Below, piece by piece: positions 8,706-17,184 of a DNA stretch of 45,268 nucleotides. Where the stretch lies: positions 1 through 45,268 of the forward strand of contig CAMDLO010000010.1 in NCBI GenBank assembly GCA_945901765.1, in the 5' to 3' direction. Every line of letters begins with the position of its first letter. The first letter of the stretch is position 1. This DNA comes from Cyanobium sp. NIES-981. Its GTDB lineage: Bacteria > Cyanobacteriota > Cyanobacteriia > PCC-6307 > Cyanobiaceae. The position numbers and the translations under genes were made by a program. Under the pieces are notes generated by a model, which was not told the origin of the DNA, did no database searches, and worked only from the letters and a program-made list of their open reading frames with translations.

Positions 8706-10033
8706 AGGCCACTCAGCAATCTGGGCAGTTCAGCCGCGAAGCTGGTGAGATTGCGGTTGCAGAGACCAGCGACATGCAATCGATCGGGGCGCTCGCTGCC
8801 GCTTCCGGCCTCGCCCCGTTCAGCGATCGCCCACAGCTGGCGGGTGGCGAGCAGGCTCAGTCCCCCCCCGATCAGGGCAATGGCGAATCCGGCGTACACC
8901 AGCGGGACGCCGGGGTCGCGCTTCAGCAGGATGCCGCTGGCGGGCAGCACCGCCGCCACGCGGATCGGCAGATCCTGCACCGCCACCGCCTCGCCGTTGA
9001 CGGCGGCGGTGGCGAGCAGGCCCCCGTCGGCCCCGTAGATCTGCACCGGACCGGCCTCGCTGCTCAGGCTCAGGAGCACCGGGGCACTGCCATCGGGCCG
9101 GGTCGGCAGCACCAGCCCCCACACCTGCTCTCCCAGCTGGGGAAAGGCCTGCAGCGGTAACTGCAGCACCGGACTGCGCCCCAGCTGAACGCTGATCGCC
9201 GCCAGAGCCCAGTCGGCCTGGTAAAAGGTCACCCCCCTGAAACGCAGGGGATGGTTCACGCTGATGCGAGCCTGGCGCAGCAGGGTGGCGTCGCCATCGC
9301 CGCTGCCTTCGAGGATGCGCAGATCGGAGCGGAACTGCTCCGGCCGACCCGCCGGATCCCGTTCAACCGCGAAGGCATCCAGGGCCAGGGTCAGTTCACT
9401 GCGCCCCCGGCTGTCCATCAGTTCCAGGGTGCGCCCCGGGGCCAGAAATTGCTCAGCCCGCTGTCCCCCCAGCACCCCCCAGGCCGCCCCCAGCATCAGC
9501 ACCACCAGGCCGGCGTGCACCAGCAGTGGCCCAACCCGTCCCGGCAGGCCCCGTCGGGCCGCCAGCCGCAGCTCCTGGCGGCGCACCTGCCAACCCTGGC
9601 CGCGCAGCAGCTGCTCCAGTTGATCCAGGCTGGCCCCGGCATCGCTGCAGCTGCGGGTCTCGGCCACGCTCAGCTTGCTGAGTTGCCTGGGCGAGCGGTA
9701 ATCGATCCAGCGCAGCGCGGCCTGCAGCGCCGGCCACTGGCGCCGCCAGCTGCACAGCACCAGCGCCAGCGCCAGCCAGGCCAGCAAGCCCAGGAACCAG
9801 CCGCTGGAATAGATGTGGTCGAGCTCCAGGGCCAGCACGGCGTCGCCGTTCAGCACACCCAGCCAGGGCTGCTGGTCGTAGAGCTGGTGGTACAGACCTT
9901 CGGTTTCCTTCTGGGGGATGGCCGTGCCGACGCCGCTGGCGATGGCGATCACCAGCAACAGGCCGATCGCCACGCGCAGGTCGGACATCCAGGCGGCCAG
10001 CCGGCTCAGGGTCCTGGTGGTGGAGTCGGACAT
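8693..10033 (-). CDS. ccs1: Cytochrome c biogenesis protein Ccs1 (ResB family)
   Basis: A 446-residue membrane protein of system II cytochrome c maturation, which with CcsA exports haem and keeps it reduced for attachment to apocytochromes c on the lumenal side. Visible hydrophobic segments include [16 protein letters not shown] after a short N-terminus, [38 protein letters not shown], and a last one near the C-terminus ([18 protein letters not shown]). A large hydrophilic lumenal domain lies between the third and the last, as in ResB proteins. ATG at 10033 gives the typical [20 protein letters not shown] start. It follows ccdA by 41 bp in an ftsW-ccdA-ccs1 transcription unit. Confidence 0.93.
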   Translation of the reverse strand: MSDSTTRTLSRLAAWMSDLRVAIGLLLVIAIASGVGTAIPQKETEGLYHQLYDQQPWLGVLNGDAVLALELDHIYSSGWFLGLLAWLALALVLCSWRRQWPALQAALRWIDYRSPRQLSKLSVAETRSCSDAGASLDQLEQLLRGQGWQVRRQELRLAARRGLPGRVGPLLVHAGLVVLMLGAAWGVLGGQRAEQFLAPGRTLELMDSRGRSELTLALDAFAVERDPAGRPEQFRSDLRILEGSGDGDATLLRQARISVNHPLRFRGVTFYQADWALAAISVQLGRSPVLQLPLQAFPQLGEQVWGLVLPTRPDGSAPVLLSLSSEAGPVQIYGADGGLLATAAVNGEAVAVQDLPIRVAAVLPASGILLKRDPGVPLVYAGFAIALIGGGLSLLATRQLWAIAERGEAGSGSERPDRLHVAGLCNRNLTSFAAELPRLLSGLQQG

Positions 10034-10074
10034 GCGTCTGCAGAGGAAGGCTTGGGTGGGGCTGAACGGCCCGT

Positions 10075-10854
10075 TCAGCTCCAGTTCGCCACCAGCGTGA
10101 GAACGCCGGTGGCGATCAGCACCACACCGCTGATCGGTGGCACCCATTGGCCCAGCTGGCGTAGCCGCAGCAGGTTGGGCAGGCTGGCCGCGGCGGTGCC
10201 AGCCAGCAGCAGGGGCAGCACCTGGCCGGCCCCGAAGCTGGTGAGCAGCACCATCCCGGCCAGGGGGCGACCGGTCTGGGCCATCCAGCCGAGGAGCACA
10301 GCCAGCACCGGCGTGGTGCAGGGGGTGGCGGCCAGGCCGAAGGCCAGCCCGGCCGCCAGGGGCGCCAGTGGCGCCGGTACCCGTCGGCGCCACTGGTCGG
10401 GGTCGGGTCCGGTGGGCAGCCGCAGCCGCAGCAGGCCCAGCAGATTCAGTCCCATCGTGAGGGCCAGCAGCGCCACCACCGTGGGCACAAGGCCGGGGAT
10501 CTGACCGTAGATGCGCCCCAGCAGACCGCTGCTCAGTCCGAGCAGCACCAGTGCCGCCACGATGCCTGCCGCGAAGCTGAAGCTGCGCAGCCAGGCGCGG
10601 CTGGCGCCGGGCAAGGACTGGGGGGTGTCGCTGAAGCCAGCCAGATAGGCCAGGGTCACCGGCAGCAGCGACAGGGAGCAGGGCCCCAGGCTGGTCAGCA
10701 GTCCCCCCACGAACAGCAGCAGAACCGTTGTGGGGCCAGGGTGGCTCAGGGACTGCTGCAGCAGTGCTTCGCTGCTGCGGGCCAGGTCAGCCAGGGCCAG
10801 GGACCATTCACTGGTCAGGGACCATCCGCTGGTCAGGGAGCTGAACACGCTCAT
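10075..10854 (-). CDS. ccdA: Thiol-disulfide transporter CcdA
   Basis: A 259-residue polytopic membrane protein that passes electrons from cytoplasmic thioredoxin across the membrane to reduce apocytochrome c thiols. The two half-repeats each carry the diagnostic Cys in a Gly/Thr-Pro-Cys context, [14 protein letters not shown] and [14 protein letters not shown], and about six transmembrane helices are visible. An 18-bp direct repeat (10798-10815 and 10816-10833) near the 5' end encodes a short duplication ([11 protein letters not shown]) in the otherwise unconserved N-terminus. It lies 24 bp downstream of ftsW and 41 bp upstream of ccs1, fitting a joint role in cytochrome c assembly. Confidence 0.94.
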   Translation of the reverse strand: MSVFSSLTSGWSLTSEWSLALADLARSSEALLQQSLSHPGPTTVLLLFVGGLLTSLGPCSLSLLPVTLAYLAGFSDTPQSLPGASRAWLRSFSFAAGIVAALVLLGLSSGLLGRIYGQIPGLVPTVVALLALTMGLNLLGLLRLRLPTGPDPDQWRRRVPAPLAPLAAGLAFGLAATPCTTPVLAVLLGWMAQTGRPLAGMVLLTSFGAGQVLPLLLAGTAAASLPNLLRLRQLGQWVPPISGVVLIATGVLTLVANWS

Positions 10855-10878
10855 GCGCTCAGCCTATCGGCCGCTGGT

Positions 10879-12126
10879 TCAGGAGCGCGCCGGCGGACGG
10901 CGCCTGCGGCTCGGCGCTGCGCTGGCGGGCACCCCCTGCGACTCCAGTGAGCAGCGAATCAGCAGACCGCACACCAGCAGGCTCGACATCAGTGAGTTGC
11001 CGCCGTAGCTGATCATCGGCAGCGGCAGGCCGGTGGTGGGCATCGCACCACTGGCGACAGCGATGTTCAGGATCGATTGACCCACCAGCAAGGTGGTGCA
11101 GCCGATCGCCACCAGTCGCTGCTGGTTGCTGCGGCAGCCCAGCGCCACCCGCAGGCCCACGAAGCCGAACAGCAGCAGGAAGCCCAGCAGCACCGCCGAT
11201 CCCACGTATCCGAACTCTTCGGCAAAGACGGCAAAGATGAAGTCTGTGGTCTGGATCGGCAGATATTGCAGTTTCTGGGTTGACAGTCCGAACCCTTCGC
11301 CGAAGAGGCCCCCCGAGCCGATCGCCAACAGACTCTGCACGAGCTGGTAACCATCGCCCTGGGCATCGCGCCAGGGGTCGAGGAACGACACCACCCGCAG
11401 GCGCTGGTACTCGTTGATGGCGATGCTGGCCGCTCCCAGCAGACCGCCCCCGCAGGCCGCCCCCAGCAGCACCGGCAAGCCCACCCCGCCGGCCAGGGCC
11501 ATCAGCCACAGCAGCAGGCCGCTGAGGGCAGCCGTGCTGAGGTTGGGCTGCTTGAGGATCAGCAGGATCAGCAGGCCGAACACGCCGAGCCAGAGCAGCT
11601 TCTGGTCGGCGCCGATGCGGCGCCAGTGGGCGAACAGCGCGGCACCCTGCAGAACGACGAACGGCTTGACCAGTTCGGAGGGCTGAATCTGCAGGGGACC
11701 AAGCACCAGCCAACGGCTGGCCCCGTTGACGGTGCTGCCCATCACCAGGGTGAGGGCCACCAGCAGGCAGCCGCCGAGCAGGGCCAGTGGTGCCAGATGC
11801 AGCCAGCGCCGCAGGCTCAGGCGCACACCGAGCACCAGCAGGCCCCAGCTGGCCACCATCCAGATCAGTTGCCGCTTGATGTAGTACCCGCCATCGCCCA
11901 TCTCCCGTGTGGCCACCCACCAGCTGGCTGAGGCCAGCACCAGCAGACCGACCACGCACCACAGGGCGACTAGGCCGAGCAGCAGCCGTGCTTCCGCCGG
12001 CCAGTCCTGCCAGGGCCAGATCCAGCCGCGTCGAGGCGGTCTGGAGACCGGTGCGACGGTTGGCGCAATGCTGAGCGATCGGGTCAAGGCGGTCAGCCCG
12101 TCTGGAGTCCTATTGAGCCGCGCCAC
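10879..12126 (-). CDS. ftsW: SEDS-family peptidoglycan polymerase FtsW
   Basis: A 415-residue SEDS protein with about ten transmembrane helices; it is a lipid II polymerase acting at the division septum. Family signatures are present: STVNGASRWLVLGPLQIQPSELVK, the VVSFLDPWRDAQGDGYQ loop with the catalytic Asp, TDFIFAVFAEEFG, and PLPMISYGGNSLM near the end. A GTG at 12126 is taken as start, since no ATG lies before the first helix; TTG further in is possible. FtsW rather than RodA is preferred from length and SYGG context, but paralogy cannot be excluded without comparison. It begins the ftsW-ccdA-ccs1 unit. The C-terminus is Arg-rich. Confidence 0.9.
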   Translation of the reverse strand: MARLNRTPDGLTALTRSLSIAPTVAPVSRPPRRGWIWPWQDWPAEARLLLGLVALWCVVGLLVLASASWWVATREMGDGGYYIKRQLIWMVASWGLLVLGVRLSLRRWLHLAPLALLGGCLLVALTLVMGSTVNGASRWLVLGPLQIQPSELVKPFVVLQGAALFAHWRRIGADQKLLWLGVFGLLILLILKQPNLSTAALSGLLLWLMALAGGVGLPVLLGAACGGGLLGAASIAINEYQRLRVVSFLDPWRDAQGDGYQLVQSLLAIGSGGLFGEGFGLSTQKLQYLPIQTTDFIFAVFAEEFGYVGSAVLLGFLLLFGFVGLRVALGCRSNQQRLVAIGCTTLLVGQSILNIAVASGAMPTTGLPLPMISYGGNSLMSSLLVCGLLIRCSLESQGVPASAAPSRRRRPPARS

Positions 12127-12173
12127 CCCCCGGTTTGTCGAGAGGGATGGGGGCGCTGATCATTGATGTGTGC

Positions 12174-12203
12174 AAAAAAAGCCGGCCCTTGCAGGGACCG
12201 GCT
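12174..12203 (-). terminator. Rho-independent terminator of the apc operon
   Basis: On the minus strand GCCGG-T-CCCT / AGGG-CCGGC forms a GC-rich hairpin with a 3-nt loop and one bulged T (12181-12202). It is followed directly by T7 (12180-12174). It lies about 160 nt after the apcC stop and is the clearest intrinsic terminator in the window. Confidence 0.85.
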
Positions 12204-12248
12204 TCAGTGAAACGATCTGGAATGGGGTGACAACCGAGTCGAACAGTT

Positions 12249-12284
12249 AACCGGCGTGTAATCAACCGGCGTGTAATCAACCGG
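12249..12284. repeat. 15-bp direct repeat in the apcC 3' region
   Basis: Two perfect tandem copies of aaccggcgtgtaatc (12249-12263, 12264-12278) are followed by a partial third copy, aaccgg. The repeat lies between the apcC 3' hairpin and the intrinsic terminator, so it falls in the apc 3'-UTR. No function is evident. Confidence 0.85.
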
Positions 12285-12335
12285 TAGAGCAATCACCTGG
12301 AAGAGCTGCTGGTTGGGGTTGGAATGGGGCGGAAT

Positions 12336-12370
12336 CGGTAACCGAAGCAGATGGGCTGCTTCAGTTACCG
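12336..12370 (-). other. Long hairpin spanning the apcC stop codon
   Basis: CGGTAAC-GAAGCAG (12336-12350) pairs with CTGCTTC-GTTACCG (12356-12370) around a 5-nt loop. This gives 15-nt arms with a single C/A mismatch. The stop codon of apcC (12361-12363) lies inside the stem. No T run follows, so this looks like an mRNA 3'-end stabiliser or processing stem rather than the terminator, which is further downstream. Confidence 0.7.
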
Positions 12371-12561
12371 ACGTTCACCTGGGGGCGGCCAGTGGCCAGT
12401 TCGACCTTGAGAATCTTGCCGCCCTGCTTCATGATTCGCTGCTGCTCAGCAAACCAGCTTTCATAAGGAACCCACTTGGTGAAGTAGGTGTTCTGAAGTT
12501 CCCGCTGAGAGCGGCTCTTCTCAGGGGAGGGGATGCAGGCCGTGATTTTGAACAGGCGCAT
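12361..12561 (-). CDS. apcC: Allophycocyanin core linker LC7.8
   Basis: A 66-residue small core linker that sits inside the terminal allophycocyanin discs of phycobilisome core cylinders and tunes their stability and spectrum. The sequence begins MRLFKITACIPSPEKSRSQR, continues with NTYFTKWVPYESWFAEQQRI and ends QVNVGN. This is an intact CpcD/ApcC-type domain of usual length. It lies 30 bp after apcB and is the last gene of apcE-apcA-apcB-apcC. A stem loop spans its stop codon and an intrinsic terminator follows. Confidence 0.97.
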   Translation of the reverse strand: MRLFKITACIPSPEKSRSQRELQNTYFTKWVPYESWFAEQQRIMKQGGKILKVELATGRPQVNVGN

Positions 12562-12591
12562 GAAACGATCCGCAGGAGGAGACTGGCTGGA

Positions 12592-13080
12592 TCAGTTGCC
12601 CAGGCCGGAACAGATGTAATCGAAATAGACAGCCATCTCCCGTCCCGCATCCGGACCGACGAGTGAGGCGGTCACTTCCTTCATGGCCTGGATCGACTGA
12701 ACCGTGGCACCGATGGGCACGCCCAGGGAGTTGTAGGTCTCCTTGAGGCCGTTGAGCACACGCTCGTCGAGGATCGAGGTGTTGCCAGCCAGCATGGCGT
12801 AGGTGGCGTAGCGCAGGTAGTAGTCGAGGTCGCGGATGCAGGCCGCGTAGCGACGAGTGGTGTACATGTTGCCGCCAGGACGGGTGATGTCCGAATACAG
12901 CAGCGACTTGGCCACAGCTTCCTTGATGATGGAAGAGGCGTTGGCGCTGATGGTGGCGGCTGCACGCACGCGCAGTTCACCGCTGGCGAAATACTGCTCG
13001 AGGCGGCTCATAGCAGAGCCATCGAGGTAGAGGCCCTGAACGTCGGCCTGGTTGATGACGTTGGTGATCGCGTCTTGCAT
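12592..13080 (-). CDS. apcB: Allophycocyanin beta subunit
   Basis: A 162-residue phycobiliprotein that pairs with ApcA to form the trimeric discs of the phycobilisome core. The phycocyanobilin attachment Cys is at residue 81 ([22 protein letters not shown]). Asn71 ([10 protein letters not shown]), which is N-methylated in phycobiliprotein beta subunits, is present. Length is within one residue of the family norm. It is separated by 42 bp from apcA and 30 bp from apcC, both presumably co-transcribed. Confidence 0.98.
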   Translation of the reverse strand: MQDAITNVINQADVQGLYLDGSAMSRLEQYFASGELRVRAAATISANASSIIKEAVAKSLLYSDITRPGGNMYTTRRYAACIRDLDYYLRYATYAMLAGNTSILDERVLNGLKETYNSLGVPIGATVQSIQAMKEVTASLVGPDAGREMAVYFDYICSGLGN

Positions 13081-13122
13081 GAATCCGGCTGTGATGGGCG
13101 GGGGACGGGGAGAGGCGCAGCC

Positions 13123-13608
13123 TCAGGAGAGGGCGCCGACGACGTAGTCGAAGTAGAAGCCGGCCTCTTCGGCATCGGAGCCGGTGAGCATGCTCAGGGC
13201 AGCATTCTTCATCTCGCGCACGGCTTCAGCCATCGCTTCGAGGGGAGTGCCCAGAGAGCGATACATCTCCTTGGCGCCGATGATGCCGATCTCTTCGATC
13301 GGAGTGACATCGCCGGCAATGATCCCGTAGGTCACCAGGCGGAGGTAGTAGTCCATGTCCCTCAGGCAGGACGCGGTCATTTCCTCGCCGTAGGCGTTGC
13401 CGCCGGGGGAGATGACGTCAGGACGCTTCTGGAACAGAGCACCGCCAGCGGTCTTGATGATCCGCTCGCGTCCTTCGCTGAGCACCTGGGCAACACGCAC
13501 CCGGCGCTGGCCTGCGGCCACGAAGGATTTGATCTGGTCGAGTTCGCCAGGGCTGAGGTAGCGGGCTTCGGCGTCCGCGTTGATGATCGAGTTGGAGACG
13601 ATGCTCAT
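13123..13608 (-). CDS. apcA: Allophycocyanin alpha subunit
   Basis: A 161-residue phycobiliprotein of the phycobilisome core. It begins [20 protein letters not shown], and the chromophore-binding Cys81 lies in [16 protein letters not shown]. The C-terminus [14 protein letters not shown] is typical. ATG at 13608 gives the canonical length; upstream in-frame codons are non-coding in character. It follows a 434-bp spacer after apcE that contains a strong hairpin and a likely separate promoter, which would allow apcABC to be made in excess over apcE. Confidence 0.98.
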   Translation of the reverse strand: MSIVSNSIINADAEARYLSPGELDQIKSFVAAGQRRVRVAQVLSEGRERIIKTAGGALFQKRPDVISPGGNAYGEEMTASCLRDMDYYLRLVTYGIIAGDVTPIEEIGIIGAKEMYRSLGTPLEAMAEAVREMKNAALSMLTGSDAEEAGFYFDYVVGALS

Positions 13609-13805
13609 GCAGTTCTGCCTCGAAACAAGCGGTCGCCTTGACGGAGACCGTATCCAGTGGGTAAGGGGTTGATCGACTTGCGCCGATCGCCGAATCATTC
13701 TGCGGCAAGGGGTGTTGGTGCCCTCGGCGGCGGTCACAGTTCTTCACGCTGCTGTCATGCCTCAAACCCGTTGTGGCGCAACGGCTCTGGCCGAGGTTTC
13801 TGATA

Positions 13806-13830
13806 GTGAACGGCTGCAGCAATTGTTCAC
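13806..13830 (-). promoter_or_regulatory. Candidate apcA promoter or operator
   Basis: An inverted repeat GTGAAC-N13-GTTCAC lies about 200 bp upstream of apcA. On the minus strand it is followed at once by TATCAG, a -10-like hexamer, while TGAACA at the far arm sits 18 nt away as a -35-like element. Spacing is plausible for a promoter driving apcABC. The assignment is by pattern only. Confidence 0.3.
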
Positions 13831-13921
13831 CTCTGATGGGCAGCGATTGCGCTTCGCGGTCGTGGCGATCGCGAATCCGCTCCTGTTCCAGTCGGGTCGA
13901 CTGCAAACGGTTCAGATGAGA

Positions 13922-13954
13922 ACAACTCCGGCGATGCAATTGCGCCGGAGTTGT
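13922..13954 (-). other. Perfect 12-bp hairpin in the apcE-apcA spacer
   Basis: ACAACTCCGGCG (13922-13933) and CGCCGGAGTTGT (13943-13954) are perfect inverted repeats with a 9-nt loop. The structure lies 88 nt after the apcE stop. On the minus strand it is followed by TTCTCATC, a poor T tract, so it is probably a partial terminator or RNA-processing stem. On the plus strand a short T-rich stretch follows. The rest of the 434-bp gap (13,609-14,042) holds no gene that I can support. Confidence 0.65.
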
Positions 13955-14042
13955 GTTGTTTTGAGACCCGGCCGATCGGCTGGACCGTCTAGGTGGCGCC
14001 TGCCCCGGCACCAGGCGGGCCTGGCGGAGCGGAAAGCAGGGT

Positions 14043-17000
14043 TCAGATGGCTGCCCTGGGGCCGGGGGTGAGACCGGCGTTGCCGTTGTAAAGCGAGGCC
14101 GTGCGGTTCACCGTGGACAGGGGCACGCCGTCATTGCTGGCCATGCCGCGCAGGTAAGGCACTGTGTCCTGGCCGAAGGCCTGGGCGTATTCCCCGGTGT
14201 TGAGCAGGTCGTCGATGGCGACGGCAAGACCGCGGCTGGTGCGCAGGGCGAGGAAACGGCTCGTCTCCTGGGGCTGGGCCGCCCTGCCGAGCAGGGCCAG
14301 CCAGGCGGCACTGGCGGCGCGCAGGGGAGCCAGGCGGTTCAGACGCTGCTGGAACAGATCGCTGCTGGCCACCGCCGCCACAAACTCGGCCACCGTGAGC
14401 TGGCCATTGCGGAACTGGGATTCGCTGTCACGCAGGCGCTCAGCCGCCAGAGCCGGCCGATTGAGCAGCTGGCGGTAGACCGCATCCATCGCTGCGGCCA
14501 CATCCTGTTCGCTGGCGGTGCGCCCCAGGCGAATCGGTTGTCCCAGGCTGGCGCGCCGCCGGAACCCCTGGGGTTGGGCGGGCTGCAGGGCCCTGGCCAT
14601 CGCTGCACCCGGTGCCAGGGCCGGTGTGGCCGCCAGGTTGCCGCTTTCCCGCTTGGACCAGAGGCCCAGATTCAGGGGTTTGGTTGCGGCACCGGCCAGG
14701 CCGGCCCCGCCGGTGAGAGTCGAGCTGCCGGTCGCCTTGCCACCACTCCAGCTCCGGCTGGGTGCTGGATTGCTGCGCACGCCCGCCGGGGCAGCCGCGT
14801 TCGGCCGGGCCGGCGCCGCCATCGCCTGTCCGTCGGCGATTTTGGCGCTCCAGCCCCCCCGCACCACGGTGCGGCGGCCGGGCAGGTTGCGAGGGGTGAG
14901 ATCGCCGGTGGTGCGCAGGTTGGCGGGGCCGCTGGTCTCCGGGCGGATCCGGGGGGTCAGGTCTGCGTAGGCGGCGGCATTGAAGGCGCGCCTGAGGGCT
15001 GGAACAGCCCGGGCATTGCGATCGGCCGGAGTGATGAATCGCTCGTAGGGAACCGTGTCCTCCCCGAAACAGTCGTTGTATTCACGGCTGTTGATCAGTT
15101 GATCAACCACCCCGTAGAAGCCCCGGCGGGCAGCGGTGTCGAAATAAGCGTCGATCTCCCAGCGGCCGAAGGTGGGCCGGCCGAGAAGGCGGCGGTGCAT
15201 CACCTCAATCGCCTTGGTGATGTAGAGGCCACTCCAGTAACGGCGGCGGAAGGCGTCGCTGCGGGCCACCTGGCGCACGAATTCCCGCAGGCTGATGTCA
15301 CCGTTCTCCAGTTTGATCTCTTCGACCTTGTTGCGTTCTCCGGCATAGCCGGCGTTGCCGAGGACCTGCACGTAGACCGCATTGATCACCGCCTGGGTGC
15401 TGCTTTCCGTGCCCCGCACGCTCGGTTGGCCGCCCCGACGCGGCACCGAGTTGCCGCCGGTGGCAATCTGCTGCAGGCGCACCACCCTGGGCCCCACCCG
15501 TCGGGGGCTGGCCTGGCGGAAGGCGGGGCTGTCCATCTGGCCCGGCTGCTTCATGCCGTTGCCGATCAGGATCCGGCGCGTGTCGTAACTGAACGGAGCT
15601 GGCCTGGTGGCGACACGGGCCGTTCCGGAGGGGAAGATCGCGCCGTAGGTGAGGGCCAACGGGTCGTTGCCACCGCCGTAGGGATGCTGATCCGCGAGGG
15701 GCTGGCGATAGGCGGCGTAGAGGGTGACGTACTGGGGAGCTCCCTCGAACGGGGCGCTGAACCGGAACAGTTTGCGGTTGCTGCCCCAGCCGGCGCTCTC
15801 CTGGGCTTCCTCGCCGAGGTCGCGCAGATAGGGAACCGTTTCCTCGCCGAACACCCTGGCGTATTCCATCGAATTGACCAGGTAATCCACCAGGCCGTTC
15901 AGGCCCTGAGCACTGACGATGTCGAAGGCGGCGGTGAACTCCTCGCGCGAACTGATGCCTCGGCCCAGGAAGTGGCGGAAGGCCAGTTCCACCGCCCGGC
16001 TGTTCGAGAACCGGCCGTAAAACTGTTTCTGGTAGGCACGGCTGCGGCCGAGGGCACGAATGAACTCCCGCATCGAGATCTGCCCCTGGCGCACCTGGGT
16101 GGCTTCGACGGGACAGGGCACCTGCCCATAGGCCTTGGCGATGTCGCGTTCGAACACCTGGCGGTAAGCGGCCCGGATCACTTCGGCTTTCTGGCCGCCG
16201 CTCATCGCCGGCTTCATCACGAAGCGCTGGGCGGTGCCCTGGGCGGCCAGAGCGTAGGTGGCGGGCAGCTGCAGGCCCTGATTCACCGGGCTGCCCAGAC
16301 GCTGACGGGCAGAGGGCGTCGGCACCGCCAGCTCCTGGATTAGCACATTGAAGGCTTCGATCACCAGCTGGCGGGTGTCTGGATCGTCCTTGAACAGCCC
16401 AGCCGCTGCGGCGCGCATCTCCTGGAGAGCCACATTCGTGGCAGCCAGGGAGCAGGCCTTCTCGAGCACATCCCGCAGGCCGCGGGTGTTGACGGTGAGG
16501 ATGCTGGGGTCCCCGGCCACCAACGCGTAGCCCACGTAGCGGAGAAACCACGCCAGGTCGCGGATGGACTTCTTCATGCGGGCGGTGCCGTAGCGGCCAA
16601 CCGCGATCGGATTGAAACCGGTGGGCAGGACGACGCGCACGTCGGCGTCCCCCCCGGCGCCCTCCAGCAGGCGGCTCAGGAGGTTGCCGCGGCGCTCGCT
16701 GGCCCCGCTGGCGCCGGCGAAGGTCTGCACCGAGCGGGCAAAGGCCGCCTGATCAGCGGCGAGCGGTGTATCGGCGGCGGCGGCGGCTCCCGGATTGATG
16801 GGGCCGTCGAGATAGGAGAGAGGCGTGCCACCGCTGAAGATGCGGCTGGCAGCCTTGGCGACGATGAACTCGGCGTTGGCGCTGAGGCGGCGGGCCGCTT
16901 CAACGCGACGCTGACCGTTCTGGAAGAAGTTGACGAGGTTGGCGAGTTCGCCCCCGTCTGGGAAGCGATCTTCCTGCTCGGCCTGACGGACGCTGGAGAG

Positions 17001-17063
17001 CGGCAGGGTGTCGTAGCGCTGGGGCGCAACCCTGGTGCTGCCGCTGCTGGCGGTCACGGTCAT
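14043..17063 (-). CDS. apcE: Phycobilisome core-membrane linker LCM
   Basis: A 1006-residue linker that nucleates the tricylindrical core, anchors the phycobilisome to thylakoids and acts as terminal energy emitter. Residues 1 to about 250 form the phycobilin domain, interrupted by the usual loop insert. Its bilin-attaching Cys is residue 204 in EKACSLAATNVALQEM. Three Pfam00427-type REP domains follow at about 284-423, 555-685 and 848-978, each ending in a VPYLR/VPYERF motif. An unusually long Ala/Pro/Gly/Arg-rich arm of about 160 residues separates REP2 and REP3. Three REPs predict a three-cylinder core. ATG at 17063 gives MTVTASSGSTRVAPQRYDTL. It is the first gene of the apc operon and is divergent from a methyltransferase gene. 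Confidence 0.97.
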   Translation of the reverse strand: MTVTASSGSTRVAPQRYDTLPLSSVRQAEQEDRFPDGGELANLVNFFQNGQRRVEAARRLSANAEFIVAKAASRIFSGGTPLSYLDGPINPGAAAAADTPLAADQAAFARSVQTFAGASGASERRGNLLSRLLEGAGGDADVRVVLPTGFNPIAVGRYGTARMKKSIRDLAWFLRYVGYALVAGDPSILTVNTRGLRDVLEKACSLAATNVALQEMRAAAAGLFKDDPDTRQLVIEAFNVLIQELAVPTPSARQRLGSPVNQGLQLPATYALAAQGTAQRFVMKPAMSGGQKAEVIRAAYRQVFERDIAKAYGQVPCPVEATQVRQGQISMREFIRALGRSRAYQKQFYGRFSNSRAVELAFRHFLGRGISSREEFTAAFDIVSAQGLNGLVDYLVNSMEYARVFGEETVPYLRDLGEEAQESAGWGSNRKLFRFSAPFEGAPQYVTLYAAYRQPLADQHPYGGGNDPLALTYGAIFPSGTARVATRPAPFSYDTRRILIGNGMKQPGQMDSPAFRQASPRRVGPRVVRLQQIATGGNSVPRRGGQPSVRGTESSTQAVINAVYVQVLGNAGYAGERNKVEEIKLENGDISLREFVRQVARSDAFRRRYWSGLYITKAIEVMHRRLLGRPTFGRWEIDAYFDTAARRGFYGVVDQLINSREYNDCFGEDTVPYERFITPADRNARAVPALRRAFNAAAYADLTPRIRPETSGPANLRTTGDLTPRNLPGRRTVVRGGWSAKIADGQAMAAPARPNAAAPAGVRSNPAPSRSWSGGKATGSSTLTGGAGLAGAATKPLNLGLWSKRESGNLAATPALAPGAAMARALQPAQPQGFRRRASLGQPIRLGRTASEQDVAAAMDAVYRQLLNRPALAAERLRDSESQFRNGQLTVAEFVAAVASSDLFQQRLNRLAPLRAASAAWLALLGRAAQPQETSRFLALRTSRGLAVAIDDLLNTGEYAQAFGQDTVPYLRGMASNDGVPLSTVNRTASLYNGNAGLTPGPRAAI

Positions 17064-17184
17064 GGACGAGAGCGAACCGGGCTGGGCCAACTTACGGCTG
17101 GGGTTCCGGGCTCCCGCCGGCCCATGAACAAATGTTTGCAGCAGCAGGGCGCCATGAAAAGCTCGGCCCAGCGACTCTGCAGCC

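Noticed and set aside
13712-14071. 119-residue plus-strand frame in the apcE-apcA spacer
   Set aside because: No domain, crosses a perfect hairpin and the apcE 3' end, and has no upstream signals.
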